A DNA stretch of 64,000 nucleotides, from contig JAJQIB010000026.1 of NCBI GenBank assembly GCA_021199375.1, positions 31,946-95,945 on the forward strand. The letters run 5' to 3'. Positions 1 to 8,383 of this stretch are shown in pieces (the first letter of the stretch is position 1; each line of letters begins with the position of its first letter). The notes below the pieces were generated by a model, which made no database searches, was not told where the DNA came from, and saw nothing but the letters and a program-made list of their open reading frames with translations. Both the position numbers and the translations under genes were made by a program. This DNA comes from Ruminococcus sp. Its GTDB lineage: Bacteria; Bacillota; Clostridia; Oscillospirales; Ruminococcaceae.

Positions 1-1
1 T

Positions 2-319
2 ACCATAGATGACTTTGAAAAGCTTGACCTAAGAGTAGCACTAGTCAAGGAATGTGAAAAGGTAAAGCGTTCAAAGAAGCTTCTCTGCTTACAGCTTGAT
101 GACGGAATGGGCGGCAGACAGGTGGTTTCTGGAATCTCTGAGTGGTACAAGCCCGAAGATCTTATTGGCAAAAAGGTTATTATAGTTGCAAACCTCAAGC
201 CTGTAAAGCTTTGCGGAGTAGAATCAAACGGCATGATATGTGCCGCAGATACTGCCGAGGGTGGAGCAAGCGTAATCTTCCCCGATCAGTCACTTCCCTG
301 CGGAACTAAAATCAGATAA
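2..319 (+). CDS. metG: Methionyl-tRNA synthetase C-terminal tRNA-binding domain (5' truncated)
   Basis: The reading frame is open from base 2, so the gene begins before the window. The visible ~105 residues form an EMAP-II/Trbp111-like OB fold: it opens with DDFEKLDLRVA, followed by LLCLQLDDG, VVSGI and a closing SNGMICAA segment, the pattern of the C-terminal dimerising tRNA-binding domain of MetRS. In this family the domain binds tRNA non-specifically and helps aminoacylation in the cytoplasm. A stand-alone CsaA-like protein is possible because the catalytic part is not visible, but a MetRS tail is the commoner arrangement. Confidence 0.8.
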   Translation, partial: TIDDFEKLDLRVALVKECEKVKRSKKLLCLQLDDGMGGRQVVSGISEWYKPEDLIGKKVIIVANLKPVKLCGVESNGMICAADTAEGGASVIFPDQSLPCGTKIR

Positions 320-329
320 TTAAAATAAG

Positions 330-353
330 CGGAGTGCCATAAGTCGCACTCCG
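330..353 (+). terminator. Hairpin between metG and tRNA-Arg
   Basis: An 8-bp perfect inverted repeat (CGGAGTGC / GCACTCCG) lies 10 bases after the metG stop. No U run follows, so it may be a weak terminator or a processing hairpin ahead of the tRNA. Confidence 0.35.
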
Positions 354-358
354 TATAC

Positions 359-432
359 ACGCCCGTAGCTCAGCTGGATAGAGTGACAGACTCCGACTCT
401 GTAGGTCGTGCGTTCGAATCGCATCGGGCGTA
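359..432 (+). tRNA. tRNA-Arg (anticodon CCG)
   Basis: A full cloverleaf can be drawn by hand: acceptor ACGCCCG/CGGGCGT, D stem GCTC/GAGT, anticodon stem ACAGA/TCTGT with loop CTCCGAC (anticodon CCG, reading codon CGG), a 5-base variable loop, and T stem GTGCG/CGCAT around TTCGAAT. The discriminator base is A and no 3' CCA is encoded. A terminator follows directly. Confidence 0.95.
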
Positions 433-446
433 TAAAAAAAATCATA

Positions 447-475
447 GAGCATCTGCTTTGGCAGGTGCTCTTTTA
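447..475 (+). terminator. Terminator after tRNA-Arg
   Basis: Ten-base-pair stem GAGCATCTGC / GCAGGTGCTC (one G·U pair) with a TTTG loop followed by TTTTATT, 15 bases after the tRNA end. Confidence 0.8.
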
Positions 476-481
476 TTAAAC

Positions 482-512
482 AAAACCACCGACTCCATAA
501 AGGAATCGGTGG
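482..512 (-). terminator. Terminator of the alcohol dehydrogenase gene
   Basis: Inverted repeat CCACCGACTCC / GGAATCGGTGG (one G·U pair) followed on the minus strand by TTTTG TTT, placed 23 bases after the alcohol dehydrogenase stop codon. Confidence 0.75.
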
Positions 513-534
513 CGTAATCTGTTTTATGTATTTA

Positions 535-1752
535 TTAGAAATCTACCTCTGTATCGTAGTAGCAAGCCTTAAGCAGCTTCTCCATCTCCTCCTGTGTGGG
601 GATTCTGGGATTTGAGCCTGTGCAAGCATCGCCAATAGCGTTCTTTGCAATTTCAGGAAGTCTTTCGAGGAATACCTCCTCCGGAACAAAGCCCTGCTCG
701 CAAGGGTAGCTGTCTGCACCATAGTTCTTAATGCAATGAGGAATGTTTAGCTTGTCGTTCATATCACGAACATACTTAATAAGCAGCTTAACCTTCTCAT
801 CGTCATCCTTGCCGCCAAGCTTCATATAATCAGCAATAACACCGTAACGCTTCTTAGCGGTTTCATCCTTTGCATTAAACTCTATTACCTTAGGAAGGTA
901 CATAGCGTTTGCCGCACCGTGAATGATATGTGCGCCATAGTCTGCAAATGCAGCACCGGTCTTGTGAGCCATCGAGTGTACAATACCAAGCAGAGCATTT
1001 GAGAAAGCCATACCAGCAAGGCACTGTGCATTGTGCATTCTGTCACGTGCATCCATATCGCCATTGTATGAGTCAACAAGGTCAGCCTCAATCATTTCAA
1101 TTGCATGAATAGCAAGCGGATCTGTGTAGTCGCAGTTAGCTGTCGAAACATAAGCCTCAATTGCGTGAGTAAGTGCGTCCATACCTGTATGAGCGGTAAG
1201 CTTCTGGGGCATGGTTTCTGCAAGCTCAGGGTCAACGATCGCAACATCAGGTGTGATTTCAAAATCTGCGATAGGATACTTGATTCCCTTGTCATAATCT
1301 GTAATGATAGAAAATGCTGTAACCTCCGTAGCAGTACCGGATGTTGAAGGAATTGCACAGAAGTGAGCCTTCTTTCTAAGCTCAGGAATACCGAACACCT
1401 TGCACATATCCTCAAAGGTACATTCAGGATATTCGTACTTAATCCACATAGCTTTTGCAGCATCAATCGGTGAGCCGCCGCCCATTGCTACAATCCAGTC
1501 AGGCTCAAAATCGAGCATAACCTGTGCGCCGTTCATAACAGTAGTAACCGAAGGATCAGGTTCAACGCCGTCAAGCACCTTGACCTCCATACCTGCTTCT
1601 TTTAAATAATCCTCCGCCTTCTGTAAAAAGCCGTTTCTCTTCATCGAGCCTCCGCCGACTACGATGATAGCCTTTGTTCCCTTGAGTGTTTTAAGGTTCT
1701 CAAGCGCACCCTTGCCGTGATACAAATCGCGGGGTAAAGTAAATCTTGCCAT
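535..1752 (-). CDS. Iron-containing alcohol dehydrogenase
   Basis: A 405-residue group III, Fe-dependent NAD(P)H alcohol dehydrogenase, interconverting alcohols and aldehydes in the cytoplasm; such enzymes regenerate NAD(P)+ in fermenting Clostridia. Visible features: the N-terminal nucleotide fold with GGGS (VVGGGSMKRNG) and AMGGGSPIDAAK, the STSGTATEVT segment, and the metal ligands within HTGMDALTHAIEAY and the later HSMAHKTGAAF / HGAANA histidines. The start is placed at MARFTLP because GGAGG lies 8 bases upstream; the longer start would read through that ribosome site. A structured leader RNA precedes it. Exact substrate cannot be told. Confidence 0.9.
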   Translation of the reverse strand: MARFTLPRDLYHGKGALENLKTLKGTKAIIVVGGGSMKRNGFLQKAEDYLKEAGMEVKVLDGVEPDPSVTTVMNGAQVMLDFEPDWIVAMGGGSPIDAAKAMWIKYEYPECTFEDMCKVFGIPELRKKAHFCAIPSTSGTATEVTAFSIITDYDKGIKYPIADFEITPDVAIVDPELAETMPQKLTAHTGMDALTHAIEAYVSTANCDYTDPLAIHAIEMIEADLVDSYNGDMDARDRMHNAQCLAGMAFSNALLGIVHSMAHKTGAAFADYGAHIIHGAANAMYLPKVIEFNAKDETAKKRYGVIADYMKLGGKDDDEKVKLLIKYVRDMNDKLNIPHCIKNYGADSYPCEQGFVPEEVFLERLPEIAKNAIGDACTGSNPRIPTQEEMEKLLKACYYDTEVDF

Positions 1753-1820
1753 AAAAAAGACCTCCATAGAAAATGATATTTGCTGTGGATTGTCAAAATT
1801 TTAACAATCCTTCCTACGCT

Positions 1821-1987
1821 TTTTATTTAAAGCGTAGCGAAGCGAGATATGCTCGCATAATCTAGTGAGCGAAGCTTGCAATAGCTGCAAAGAGCCGCTA
1901 GGCTCAGCTGGATTTGACATGGTGGATTAGTTTTTTACCACCAGGTCAAAGACAGGATGAACGCCGCCAAAGGCGGTGGTCATCTTG
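1821..1987 (-). ncRNA. Structured leader RNA, copy A (upstream of alcohol dehydrogenase)
   Basis: A 167-nt stretch that recurs with the same length at 36629-36795 upstream of scfA. In RNA order from the 5' end it folds into: a GATGA-based hairpin with an inner GGCGG/CCGCC arm; a long hairpin (CTG, TTTGAC/GTCAAA, GGTGG/CCACC) capped by a conserved loop containing GGTAAAAAACTAAT; a GAGCC/GGCTC hairpin; a TTGCA/TGCAA hairpin; and a TATGC/GCATA hairpin. Several arms differ from the other copy but keep pairing. It starts about 6 nt after a -10 box and ends ~70 nt before the gene. I do not recognise it as a named riboswitch class. Confidence 0.75.
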
Positions 1988-1992
1988 CAATT

Positions 1993-2021
1993 ATTATATA
2001 CCATTTACCCTTATAAGTAAA
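1993..2021 (-). promoter_or_regulatory. Promoter of leader RNA A / alcohol dehydrogenase
   Basis: On the minus strand TTTACT and TATAAT are separated by 17 bases, and the conserved leader RNA begins just after the expected start site. Confidence 0.65.
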
Positions 2022-2128
2022 GGGCTTTTAAAGAAAATTTACAAAAAAATCAAAGAAAAATAAGCGAAATTTGTGCGTTATTACTAAAAATATATGACAT
2101 CTGTTATTAATCACATGGTTGATCTTGG

Positions 2129-2162
2129 TAAAAAAGTGCTGTGTCTTATATTGACACAGCAC
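2129..2162 (-). terminator. Terminator of asnB
   Basis: A perfect 10-bp stem GTGCTGTGTC / GACACAGCAC is followed on the minus strand by a T run. It lies 35 bases beyond the asnB stop. The rest of the 1988-2196 interval shows nothing further. Confidence 0.85.
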
Positions 2163-2196
2163 CTGAATGATTGTATATTAGCATCATCCATAGCCT

Positions 2197-4047
2197 TTAA
2201 GCAATCTCAACTCCATACCTCCCCATCCAATAATTCACTTGTAAAATATAGGCCATAATCTGCGGATAGTTCATAAGCTGACCGTACCACTGAACACCTG
2301 GATTTTCATTTAATAGCTTATCAATTTCCTTGCGCTTAATTATTTGAAGCACCGGACAGTTGGTCTGAGAAAGCTCCTCCTTCAAGTGCTCTTTTACCGC
2401 CTTCTCATAGGACGGATTGTGCGTTTTTGGATATGGTGATTTTTTCCTCCATAGCACTCCTTCAGGTAAAAGCCCGCTCGCTGCCTCTCTTAATAAGCCC
2501 TTCTCTCTGCCAAGGTAATCCTTATACTCCCACGGCACACGGTAAAGATACTCGACAATTCTGTAATCACAAAACGGCACCCTTACCTCAAGTCCCCAGT
2601 ACATAGACATCCTGTCCTTGCGATCTAAAAGCGTCTGCATAAACCACTCAAGATTAAGCCTTGTCATTTCACGCATTCTCTGCTCATCGGGATCGCTTAC
2701 ACGCTCTCTAACTCTGTTAGTTGTGTCAAGATATTTCGAGTAAACAAAGCCTTCACAATCATTCGCACTGCCAAAATCATCTCTCATAAGACTTGCTCTG
2801 TAGGCTGTCGACTGTGACCACGGAAAGCCGTCCGTCATGCGTATTTCTTTGTCACGATACCACGGATACCCACCGAAAATCTCGTCCGCACACTCGCCCG
2901 AAAGAGCTACTGTGGAAAATTCACGCACAGCCTTGCAAAATAGCAGCATTGAGCTGTCGACATCAGCCATTCCCGGCAAATCCCTGGCTTCCACCGCCGT
3001 AAAGAGTGCATCGACAAGCTCCGGCGTGTCAATCACCACCCTATGATGCACACTTCCTAAATGCTTCACCATCATCTCGATATACTCATCATCACTGTTG
3101 GGCTGAAACCTACCCGCTTTAAAATACTTCTTGTTGTCACGATATTCAACCGAAAAGGTATGAAGCCGCTTGCCCTCCTGCTTAAAGCGCTCGTTTGTCA
3201 CAGCGGATATTATGCTCGAATCAAGCCCACCCGATAAAAATGTACAGAGCGGCACATCCGACACAGTTTGACGTGTAATGGCGTCCGTCACAAGCTCCCT
3301 CACATGCTCCTTAGCTTCATCAAAGCTCTCGTTAAGCGGCTCATCGGCATTCCTTGAAAAATCCCAATAGCTGTGCTTTTTTAATCCATTCTCGTCATAC
3401 CAAAGGCACTCGGCGGGCAAAAGCTCCTCAATTTTCTCAAGCACGCCGCATCCGCTTGTTCGGGCAGGACCTAAAAGCATAATCTCACGCACTCCGTCCA
3501 CCGTAAGCCTTGCATCCACCCCATCACAGCAAAGCAAGCCCTTGATTTCAGATGCAAAGTACAAGCATTCATTTTGACAGGTATAAAAAAACGGCTTAAC
3601 CCCAATTCTGTCACGAGCGGCAAAAAGCCTTTTGTTTTGCTCGTCCCACACAGCAAATGCGAAGATTCCATTAAGCCTGCTCAGGCACTCCTCTCCCCAT
3701 TCTGCAAATGACAGCAAAACAACCTCCGTGTCGCTGTCGGTTCTAAAGACGTACCCTAACAGCTCAAGCTCATGCCTTACCTCTGCGGTATTGTAAAGCT
3801 CTCCGTTATACACAAGCACAAGCTCCCTCTCACCGCACTTATACAACATAGGCTGCCTTCCATTTTCAGGATCTATTACCGCCAATCGAGTATGTATCAA
3901 AAGAGCATTGTCACTTTTATAAGCTCCATCATCGTCCGGGCCCCGACGTTTAAGCGTCCTAATAAGTCGCGCGGATATATTTTCACCATCCTTCACAATA
4001 TTTTTATAGCTGTCCGAAAAGCCTATAATTCCTGCAATTGCGCACAT
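2197..4047 (-). CDS. asnB: Asparagine synthase (glutamine-hydrolysing)
   Basis: A 616-residue class-II glutamine amidotransferase/synthetase making asparagine from aspartate, ATP and glutamine. Processing of MCAIAGIIG exposes the Cys2 nucleophile; RRGPDDDG, HTRLAVIDPENGRQPM and VYNGELYN mark the N-terminal glutaminase. The synthetase half carries the PP-loop LSGGLDSS and ALSGECADEIFGGY, then EVRVPFCDYRIVEYL. The start is taken at ATG-TGC, with AGAGGTG upstream; a longer GTG start would hide the catalytic cysteine. It stands alone with its own terminator. The length is in the range of AsnB proteins. Confidence 0.93.
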   Translation of the reverse strand: MCAIAGIIGFSDSYKNIVKDGENISARLIRTLKRRGPDDDGAYKSDNALLIHTRLAVIDPENGRQPMLYKCGERELVLVYNGELYNTAEVRHELELLGYVFRTDSDTEVVLLSFAEWGEECLSRLNGIFAFAVWDEQNKRLFAARDRIGVKPFFYTCQNECLYFASEIKGLLCCDGVDARLTVDGVREIMLLGPARTSGCGVLEKIEELLPAECLWYDENGLKKHSYWDFSRNADEPLNESFDEAKEHVRELVTDAITRQTVSDVPLCTFLSGGLDSSIISAVTNERFKQEGKRLHTFSVEYRDNKKYFKAGRFQPNSDDEYIEMMVKHLGSVHHRVVIDTPELVDALFTAVEARDLPGMADVDSSMLLFCKAVREFSTVALSGECADEIFGGYPWYRDKEIRMTDGFPWSQSTAYRASLMRDDFGSANDCEGFVYSKYLDTTNRVRERVSDPDEQRMREMTRLNLEWFMQTLLDRKDRMSMYWGLEVRVPFCDYRIVEYLYRVPWEYKDYLGREKGLLREAASGLLPEGVLWRKKSPYPKTHNPSYEKAVKEHLKEELSQTNCPVLQIIKRKEIDKLLNENPGVQWYGQLMNYPQIMAYILQVNYWMGRYGVEIA

Positions 4048-4095
4048 AAAAATCACCTCTTAGCAGTATATGCACTATAGAAAAAATCCGTGACA

Positions 4096-4130
4096 GGAAA
4101 AATCCCCACGCACATTGACGCAGGGATTCC
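4096..4130 (-). terminator. Possible attenuator in the asnB leader
   Basis: In the asnB leader (minus strand) an AATCCC/GGGATT stem runs into TTTTTCC, and just upstream TTCCT/AGGAA can form a second hairpin around CCCG. A terminator before the start codon would fit attenuation. The T-box consensus is not convincingly present, so the signal it might read is unknown. Confidence 0.35.
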
Positions 4131-4250
4131 TTCGGGAGGAAATCTATATCATCGGCTCCGCGGATTGCCGTTGGTATAGTATATGCGGCTAAGGGTCAGA
4201 TTGCTATTACATAAATTATGCCCGCAATTAAATCACGGGCAAAATATCAA

Positions 4251-5135
4251 TCATATGCTGTCTAGCAGCTTTTTCTTAACCACATTGTACTCTTCCTCGG
4301 TTATTGCACCATTGTCAAGCAGGCTCTTGTACTCGGCTATTTGCTGAGGTATGGTCTTTTGAGCATCAGCTGTCTGCTCTTTTCTACTATTAAGCTCTAA
4401 AATCCTCCGCTTAGCCTCTAGCTGCCTAGCACCCTCCTGCTTAATTCTGTCAAGCGCCTTCATGAGCGTGCCTTTAATAGCCATTTGTTTATTATAATAC
4501 TGCGAATTGACCGCAGTTCTGCAATCGATAATCGGCACCCTTACCTCCATAGAATCCGTTTCTATAAGTATGTAGCTATTCGATATATACTCAGTATAAA
4601 CGACACTGTTTTTTGCCGTTGCAGTTCCAACCAAGGCTCCGACCTCTCCAGCAATCAAGCCGCCAACCACCGCTCTGGAAATTCCGCCCTGCTTAGAGGA
4701 GCTAGATAACATCTGTCTGCCCTCCTCAATGTACTCAAATCTATCAAGCTGATAGAAAGCATAGACTATATTAGAATTAACAAATCTAAACGTCTTACGG
4801 TCATTATCCACAAGCAAGACGTCGCAGATATTATCCGCAGCCTTGCTTACCTCTCCTTCGATTCCCATTCTAGGCTTGTAGCATTTTTCGCAGTTTGTAT
4901 AAAATTGAGAGTTTTGCGCACCGCAGTATTGACAAACCCAATCATTTGATACAACATCAGCTTTTTTAGGCGACCTCTCAGGTATTGATAAGCCCTTCTT
5001 AAAGTCCTGTACCGTTCTATTTCTATCATAAAAGTCCGACTTGTCAAGGCAGCTATCGCACACATATCCATTAATACACCTATACTGTGATGCAAAATCG
5101 CCAAGCTCAACACCACATAGACTACATTTTGACAT
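4251..5135 (-). CDS. Zinc-ribbon / SHOCT-domain protein
   Basis: A 294-residue protein of unknown role. The N-terminus (CSLCG... CDSC, residues ~4-30) resembles the DUF4428 zinc-ribbon; a second ribbon WVCQYCGAQNS...CEKCYKPR (~66-88) follows. The middle (~100-215) looks like a globular domain with a Gly/Ala-rich stretch (AVVGGLIAGEVGALVG). A predicted helical segment and a C-terminal SHOCT motif (IAEYKSLLDNGAITEEEY) end the protein; SHOCT is often an oligomerisation or tethering element. Start ATG has GGAGG upstream. No neighbour is functionally linked. Confidence 0.7.
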   Translation of the reverse strand: MSKCSLCGVELGDFASQYRCINGYVCDSCLDKSDFYDRNRTVQDFKKGLSIPERSPKKADVVSNDWVCQYCGAQNSQFYTNCEKCYKPRMGIEGEVSKAADNICDVLLVDNDRKTFRFVNSNIVYAFYQLDRFEYIEEGRQMLSSSSKQGGISRAVVGGLIAGEVGALVGTATAKNSVVYTEYISNSYILIETDSMEVRVPIIDCRTAVNSQYYNKQMAIKGTLMKALDRIKQEGARQLEAKRRILELNSRKEQTADAQKTIPQQIAEYKSLLDNGAITEEEYNVVKKKLLDSI

Positions 5136-5186
5136 AAAAGCATCCTCCTAACCTAAGAATTAGTATTTTTTCTCTATTACTTTTAT

Positions 5187-5215
5187 ATTATACTTTCATT
5201 TCGCCCTCAAGTCAA
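5187..5215 (-). promoter_or_regulatory. Promoter of the zinc-ribbon/SHOCT gene
   Basis: TTGACT and TATAAT on the minus strand are separated by 17 bases, about 50 bases upstream of the start codon. Confidence 0.7.
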
Positions 5216-5371
5216 TCTGTAAATCAACCAAATTTTCGACAATACATTTGTTCATATCGCACTAATATTTCTTTTAATTTATTAACCTTATTCCCGCTTT
5301 TTCATATTATATTATAGATAGAATTTGACTAAACAAACGCATCCCTTATGGACAAAAAGAGGTGAAAACCA

Positions 5372-6499
5372 TTGATAAACTTTGATAACTCGGCGACATC
5401 CTTTCCTAAGCCAGCATCGGTTCGTGCAGCGGTAAACCTAGCGATAACCAAGTACGGCGGCAATCCTGGACGTGGAGGTCACGCACTTTCCACTATAACC
5501 GCCGAGCAGGTATATAACGTGCGTCAGTCAGCGGCAGAGCTTTTTGGAGCCGCTCCCGAAAATACGATTTTCACCGCTAACTGCACCCTCGCCCTCAATA
5601 TGGCAATAAAAGGCATAATGCAATACGGCGGACATATAATCATTTCAGATCATGAGCATAACGCTGTCTTTCGTCCCGTATACGCACTTGCAAAAACACG
5701 AGGCGTCACCTTTTCGGTGCTTCATCTAGGTGATGACGATGAGCAGACGCTAAGCGAGCTAAGAAGATTAATCAGAAACGACACCAGGTGCGTTTGCTGT
5801 ACTGTAGCATCAAACGTAACGGGCAGAATTTCTCCCTACCGTGAAATAGCATCGCTTTGTAAAAGCTATGGACTTTGCTTTATAGCGGATGCGGCTCAGG
5901 CTGCGGGAATTTTAGATATTTCGCTTGCTGACGGCTTTGATTTTATCTGCACTGCAGGACACAAGGCACTTTACGGACCATCAGGCACGGGGCTTCTTAT
6001 AAGCAGCGGCGAATACGAGCTTTCAACCATCATCGAGGGAGGCACCGGTGTAGCGTCATCCCAAGCCGAACAGCCCGACTTTCTTCCCGAACGACTTGAA
6101 AGTGGTACAGTAAACACAATGGGAATTCTCGGACTCGGTGCAGGAATCGATTTTGTCAAATCCAAAACACCAGGGAGCATCCTTGAACATGAAACAGCTC
6201 TTTGCAATCGCCTTGAGCAATCGCTAAACGACATCAACGGCGTAAAGCTGTACACCTGTAAACGCAAGGTGCCTATACTGTCATTTAACGTAGGAGAGCT
6301 TCCCTCCGCCCAGGTGTGCAGCCTACTATCACAAAGGGGCTTTGCTTTAAGAGGAGGACTTCACTGCGCTGCCCTGACTCACCGCACTCTTGGCACATTA
6401 GACCAGGGCACCATCCGCTTTTCACCAAGCGTATTTAACAGCTCCCATCAGGTTGACGCTCTGACAAGGGAAATTCAAAGGATAAAATCAAAAGCATAA
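5372..6499 (+). CDS. Cysteine desulfurase-like aminotransferase class V
   Basis: A 375-residue PLP enzyme of the SufS/CsdA-type family, which removes sulfur from cysteine as a persulfide. The PLP lysine is in TAGHKALYGPSGTG; NPGRGGHALS (~32-41), SDHEHNAVFRP and ADAAQAAG mark the cofactor fold, and RGGLHCAALTH (~340) carries the candidate persulfide cysteine. It begins with a TTG codon at 5372, preceded at ideal distance by GAGGTG. It is a single gene with its own terminator, just ahead of the siroheme operon, so it could serve Fe-S or thio-carrier sulfur supply; that link is inference. Confidence 0.85.
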   Translation: MINFDNSATSFPKPASVRAAVNLAITKYGGNPGRGGHALSTITAEQVYNVRQSAAELFGAAPENTIFTANCTLALNMAIKGIMQYGGHIIISDHEHNAVFRPVYALAKTRGVTFSVLHLGDDDEQTLSELRRLIRNDTRCVCCTVASNVTGRISPYREIASLCKSYGLCFIADAAQAAGILDISLADGFDFICTAGHKALYGPSGTGLLISSGEYELSTIIEGGTGVASSQAEQPDFLPERLESGTVNTMGILGLGAGIDFVKSKTPGSILEHETALCNRLEQSLNDINGVKLYTCKRKVPILSFNVGELPSAQVCSLLSQRGFALRGGLHCAALTHRTLGTLDQGTIRFSPSVFNSSHQVDALTREIQRIKSKA

Positions 6500-6506
6500 A
6501 TCAAGC

Positions 6507-6551
6507 ACAGCTCGGTATTTTGGATTTATTCAAATATCGAGCTGCTTTTTA
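6507..6551 (+). terminator. Terminator after the cysteine desulfurase-like gene
   Basis: Stem AGCTCG...TATTT / AAATA...CGAGCT closing on GCTTTTTAT, starting 8 bases after the stop codon. Confidence 0.8.
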
Positions 6552-6553
6552 TA

Positions 6554-6582
6554 TTGACAAACCGGTGATAAAGTGCTACAAT
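6554..6582 (+). promoter_or_regulatory. Promoter of the siroheme operon
   Basis: TTGACA, 17 bases, TACAAT, about 60 bases before hemA. A TAGGAA half-site follows the -10 box, resembling the motif seen at the sulfur-gene promoters. Confidence 0.75.
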
Positions 6583-6641
6583 TTTAGTAGGAAATAAAGC
6601 TTGAGCAAAATAAAGGTATAGATGAGCTTGAAGGTGAGAAA

Positions 6642-7775
6642 ATGAACTGCATAAGTATAAGCTTTAAGCTTGCTCCAAGAGAGATTAGAAGTCGAATTGC
6701 CCCCGACAAGAGTAAGCAGGTTGAATTTATAAAAAATTTAATATCAAACTACACTGATGAATGTGTGATGCTATGCACCTGTAATCGCACTGAGATTTAC
6801 TTTGATGGGGAATGTCAGAATGAGATACTACAGGCTCTTTGCCAACTAGGCAGCTTTGAAGAAAATGAGCTTGGTCGGTATGTAATGTATTTTTTTGGAC
6901 ATAAGGCAATTGTGCATTTGTTTTCGCTTGCGGCTGGACTTGATTCAATGGTAGTTGGTGAGGACGAGATACTTCGACAGCTTAAAGAGGCTTACGAAAT
7001 CTCAGTCGAAAATTCTAGTGTGTCGTCACAGTTTAATATGATTTTTCAGTCCGCATTTGCTTGTGCAAAAAAAATAAAATCCAGCACCTCCCTATCGACA
7101 ATACCGGTTTCAGTAGCTACCCTTGCAGCAAACACAGCGGCGAAATTCACAGGCTCGTCCGTCACCGCTCTTGTAATAGGTGCCACAGGAAAAATAGGAC
7201 TTTCCACACTAAAAAATCTTATCTCTCATAAAAATGTAACCGTGTATGCCACTACAAGAAACAGAAATAAGGATACACAGCCTGCAGCAGAGCTCGGAAC
7301 AAAACTGTACAGCTTTTCGGACAGATATGATTTAGTTGATTCCTCAGACTGCATAATAAGTGCAACCAGTGCGCCACATTATACGCTAAATTTTTTAGAT
7401 GTTAAGAATGCAATTAAAACAAAAAAGCCGAGGCTATTTATAGATTTAGCAGTTCCACCCGATATAGATCCACATATAAGTGAAATTGAAAAAGCCACTC
7501 TTTTAACGATTGATAGCTTTGAAAAAATAGCTAAACAAAACAACATTAAAAAAGAAAAAATCGCACTTACAGCAAAAGAAATAATAGCTAATGAGGTCGA
7601 CAGCCTAGAAAAAGAGCTTGCATACCACGAATTTCTGCCGAATTTAAATCAAGCCTCTCAAAATGAAATTGACACAAAAAAGCTTATAATCGCATTAAAA
7701 TCAGAGCTTGATTTTTCACAATTTAATGCCGTTATAGCAGCCATATCAAAAATCCTGAAGGAGGGAGAACCATGA
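6642..7775 (+). CDS. hemA: Glutamyl-tRNA reductase
   Basis: A 377-residue NADPH-dependent enzyme that reduces glutamyl-tRNA(Glu) to glutamate-1-semialdehyde, first step of the C5 tetrapyrrole route. The catalytic cysteine lies in MLCTCNRTEIYF (~residue 46); LAAGLDSMVVGEDEILRQLKEAY is the diagnostic substrate-domain motif, and ALVIGATGKIG the NADPH fold. It is shorter than the usual ~420-450 residues, mostly at the C-terminal dimerisation domain. It opens a six-gene operon with overlapping ATGA junctions. No uroporphyrinogen decarboxylase is present nearby, so the product is probably siroheme. Confidence 0.93.
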   Translation: MNCISISFKLAPREIRSRIAPDKSKQVEFIKNLISNYTDECVMLCTCNRTEIYFDGECQNEILQALCQLGSFEENELGRYVMYFFGHKAIVHLFSLAAGLDSMVVGEDEILRQLKEAYEISVENSSVSSQFNMIFQSAFACAKKIKSSTSLSTIPVSVATLAANTAAKFTGSSVTALVIGATGKIGLSTLKNLISHKNVTVYATTRNRNKDTQPAAELGTKLYSFSDRYDLVDSSDCIISATSAPHYTLNFLDVKNAIKTKKPRLFIDLAVPPDIDPHISEIEKATLLTIDSFEKIAKQNNIKKEKIALTAKEIIANEVDSLEKELAYHEFLPNLNQASQNEIDTKKLIIALKSELDFSQFNAVIAAISKILKEGEP

Positions 7776-8383
7776 GCTATTTCCCATTTTTTATAGATAT
7801 AGAGGATAAAAAAATACTAATCGTTGGCGGTGGAGATGTAGCTTTTAGAAAGGCACAGAAGCTAATGGAATTTGGTGCAAAAATTGAAATTGTCGCTAAA
7901 GATATATGTGAGAATTTTAATAAGCTTGATGTAAGCTTAACAAAACGAGAATTTTTAGACAGGGATATTGAAAATACTTTTTGCGTAATTGCCGCAACTA
8001 ATGATAAACAGCTAAATGAGCATATCTATAGACTTTGTAAAGCTGAAAATATCCCTATAAACACAGTAGATGACAAAGACAAATGCAGCTTTATTTTTCC
8101 CGCAATATCTAAAAAAGGAGATATAACCGCTGCCGTTTCCACAAATGGAAAAAGTCCCTATGCTGCATCATTTTTAAGAAGCGAAATTGATGACATTTTA
8201 ACTGATAGAAAGGTATTTGCCGTTGAAGCTTTGGGAGAAAACCGAGAAAAAATACAAAGTAAATTTCCAAACAAAAAGGAAAGAAATAACGCTATATCGT
8301 CTATATTTGATATTTGCTTAAACAACGATAAACCAAAGGCAAAGGAAAAAATTTTAAAAATACTAAAGGAAGATGAAAAATGA
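7772..8383 (+). CDS. Precorrin-2 dehydrogenase / siroheme synthase N-terminal type (Met8-like)
   Basis: A 203-residue protein matching the N-terminal module of CysG and yeast Met8: NAD+ oxidises precorrin-2 to sirohydrochlorin, and related proteins also insert iron. The Rossmann motif KKILIVGGGDVAFRKAQKL lies at residues ~12-31, VIAATND at ~72, and the family segment NTVDDKDKCSFIFPAISKKGDITAAVSTNGKSP follows. Its start overlaps the hemA stop by ATGA, so the two are translationally coupled. No separate ferrochelatase appears in the operon, so this protein may do both steps. Confidence 0.88.
   Translation: MSYFPFFIDIEDKKILIVGGGDVAFRKAQKLMEFGAKIEIVAKDICENFNKLDVSLTKREFLDRDIENTFCVIAATNDKQLNEHIYRLCKAENIPINTVDDKDKCSFIFPAISKKGDITAAVSTNGKSPYAASFLRSEIDDILTDRKVFAVEALGENREKIQSKFPNKKERNNAISSIFDICLNNDKPKAKEKILKILKEDEK

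Noticed and set aside
1753..2196. Known cobalamin, TPP, FMN, lysine or c-di-GMP riboswitch at the leader RNA
   Set aside because: None of the hallmark conserved boxes of these classes can be found in the repeated 167-nt RNA.
4060..4250. T-box riboswitch for asnB
   Set aside because: A CCGCGG segment resembles part of the T-box, but UGGN and the specifier loop are not identifiable.
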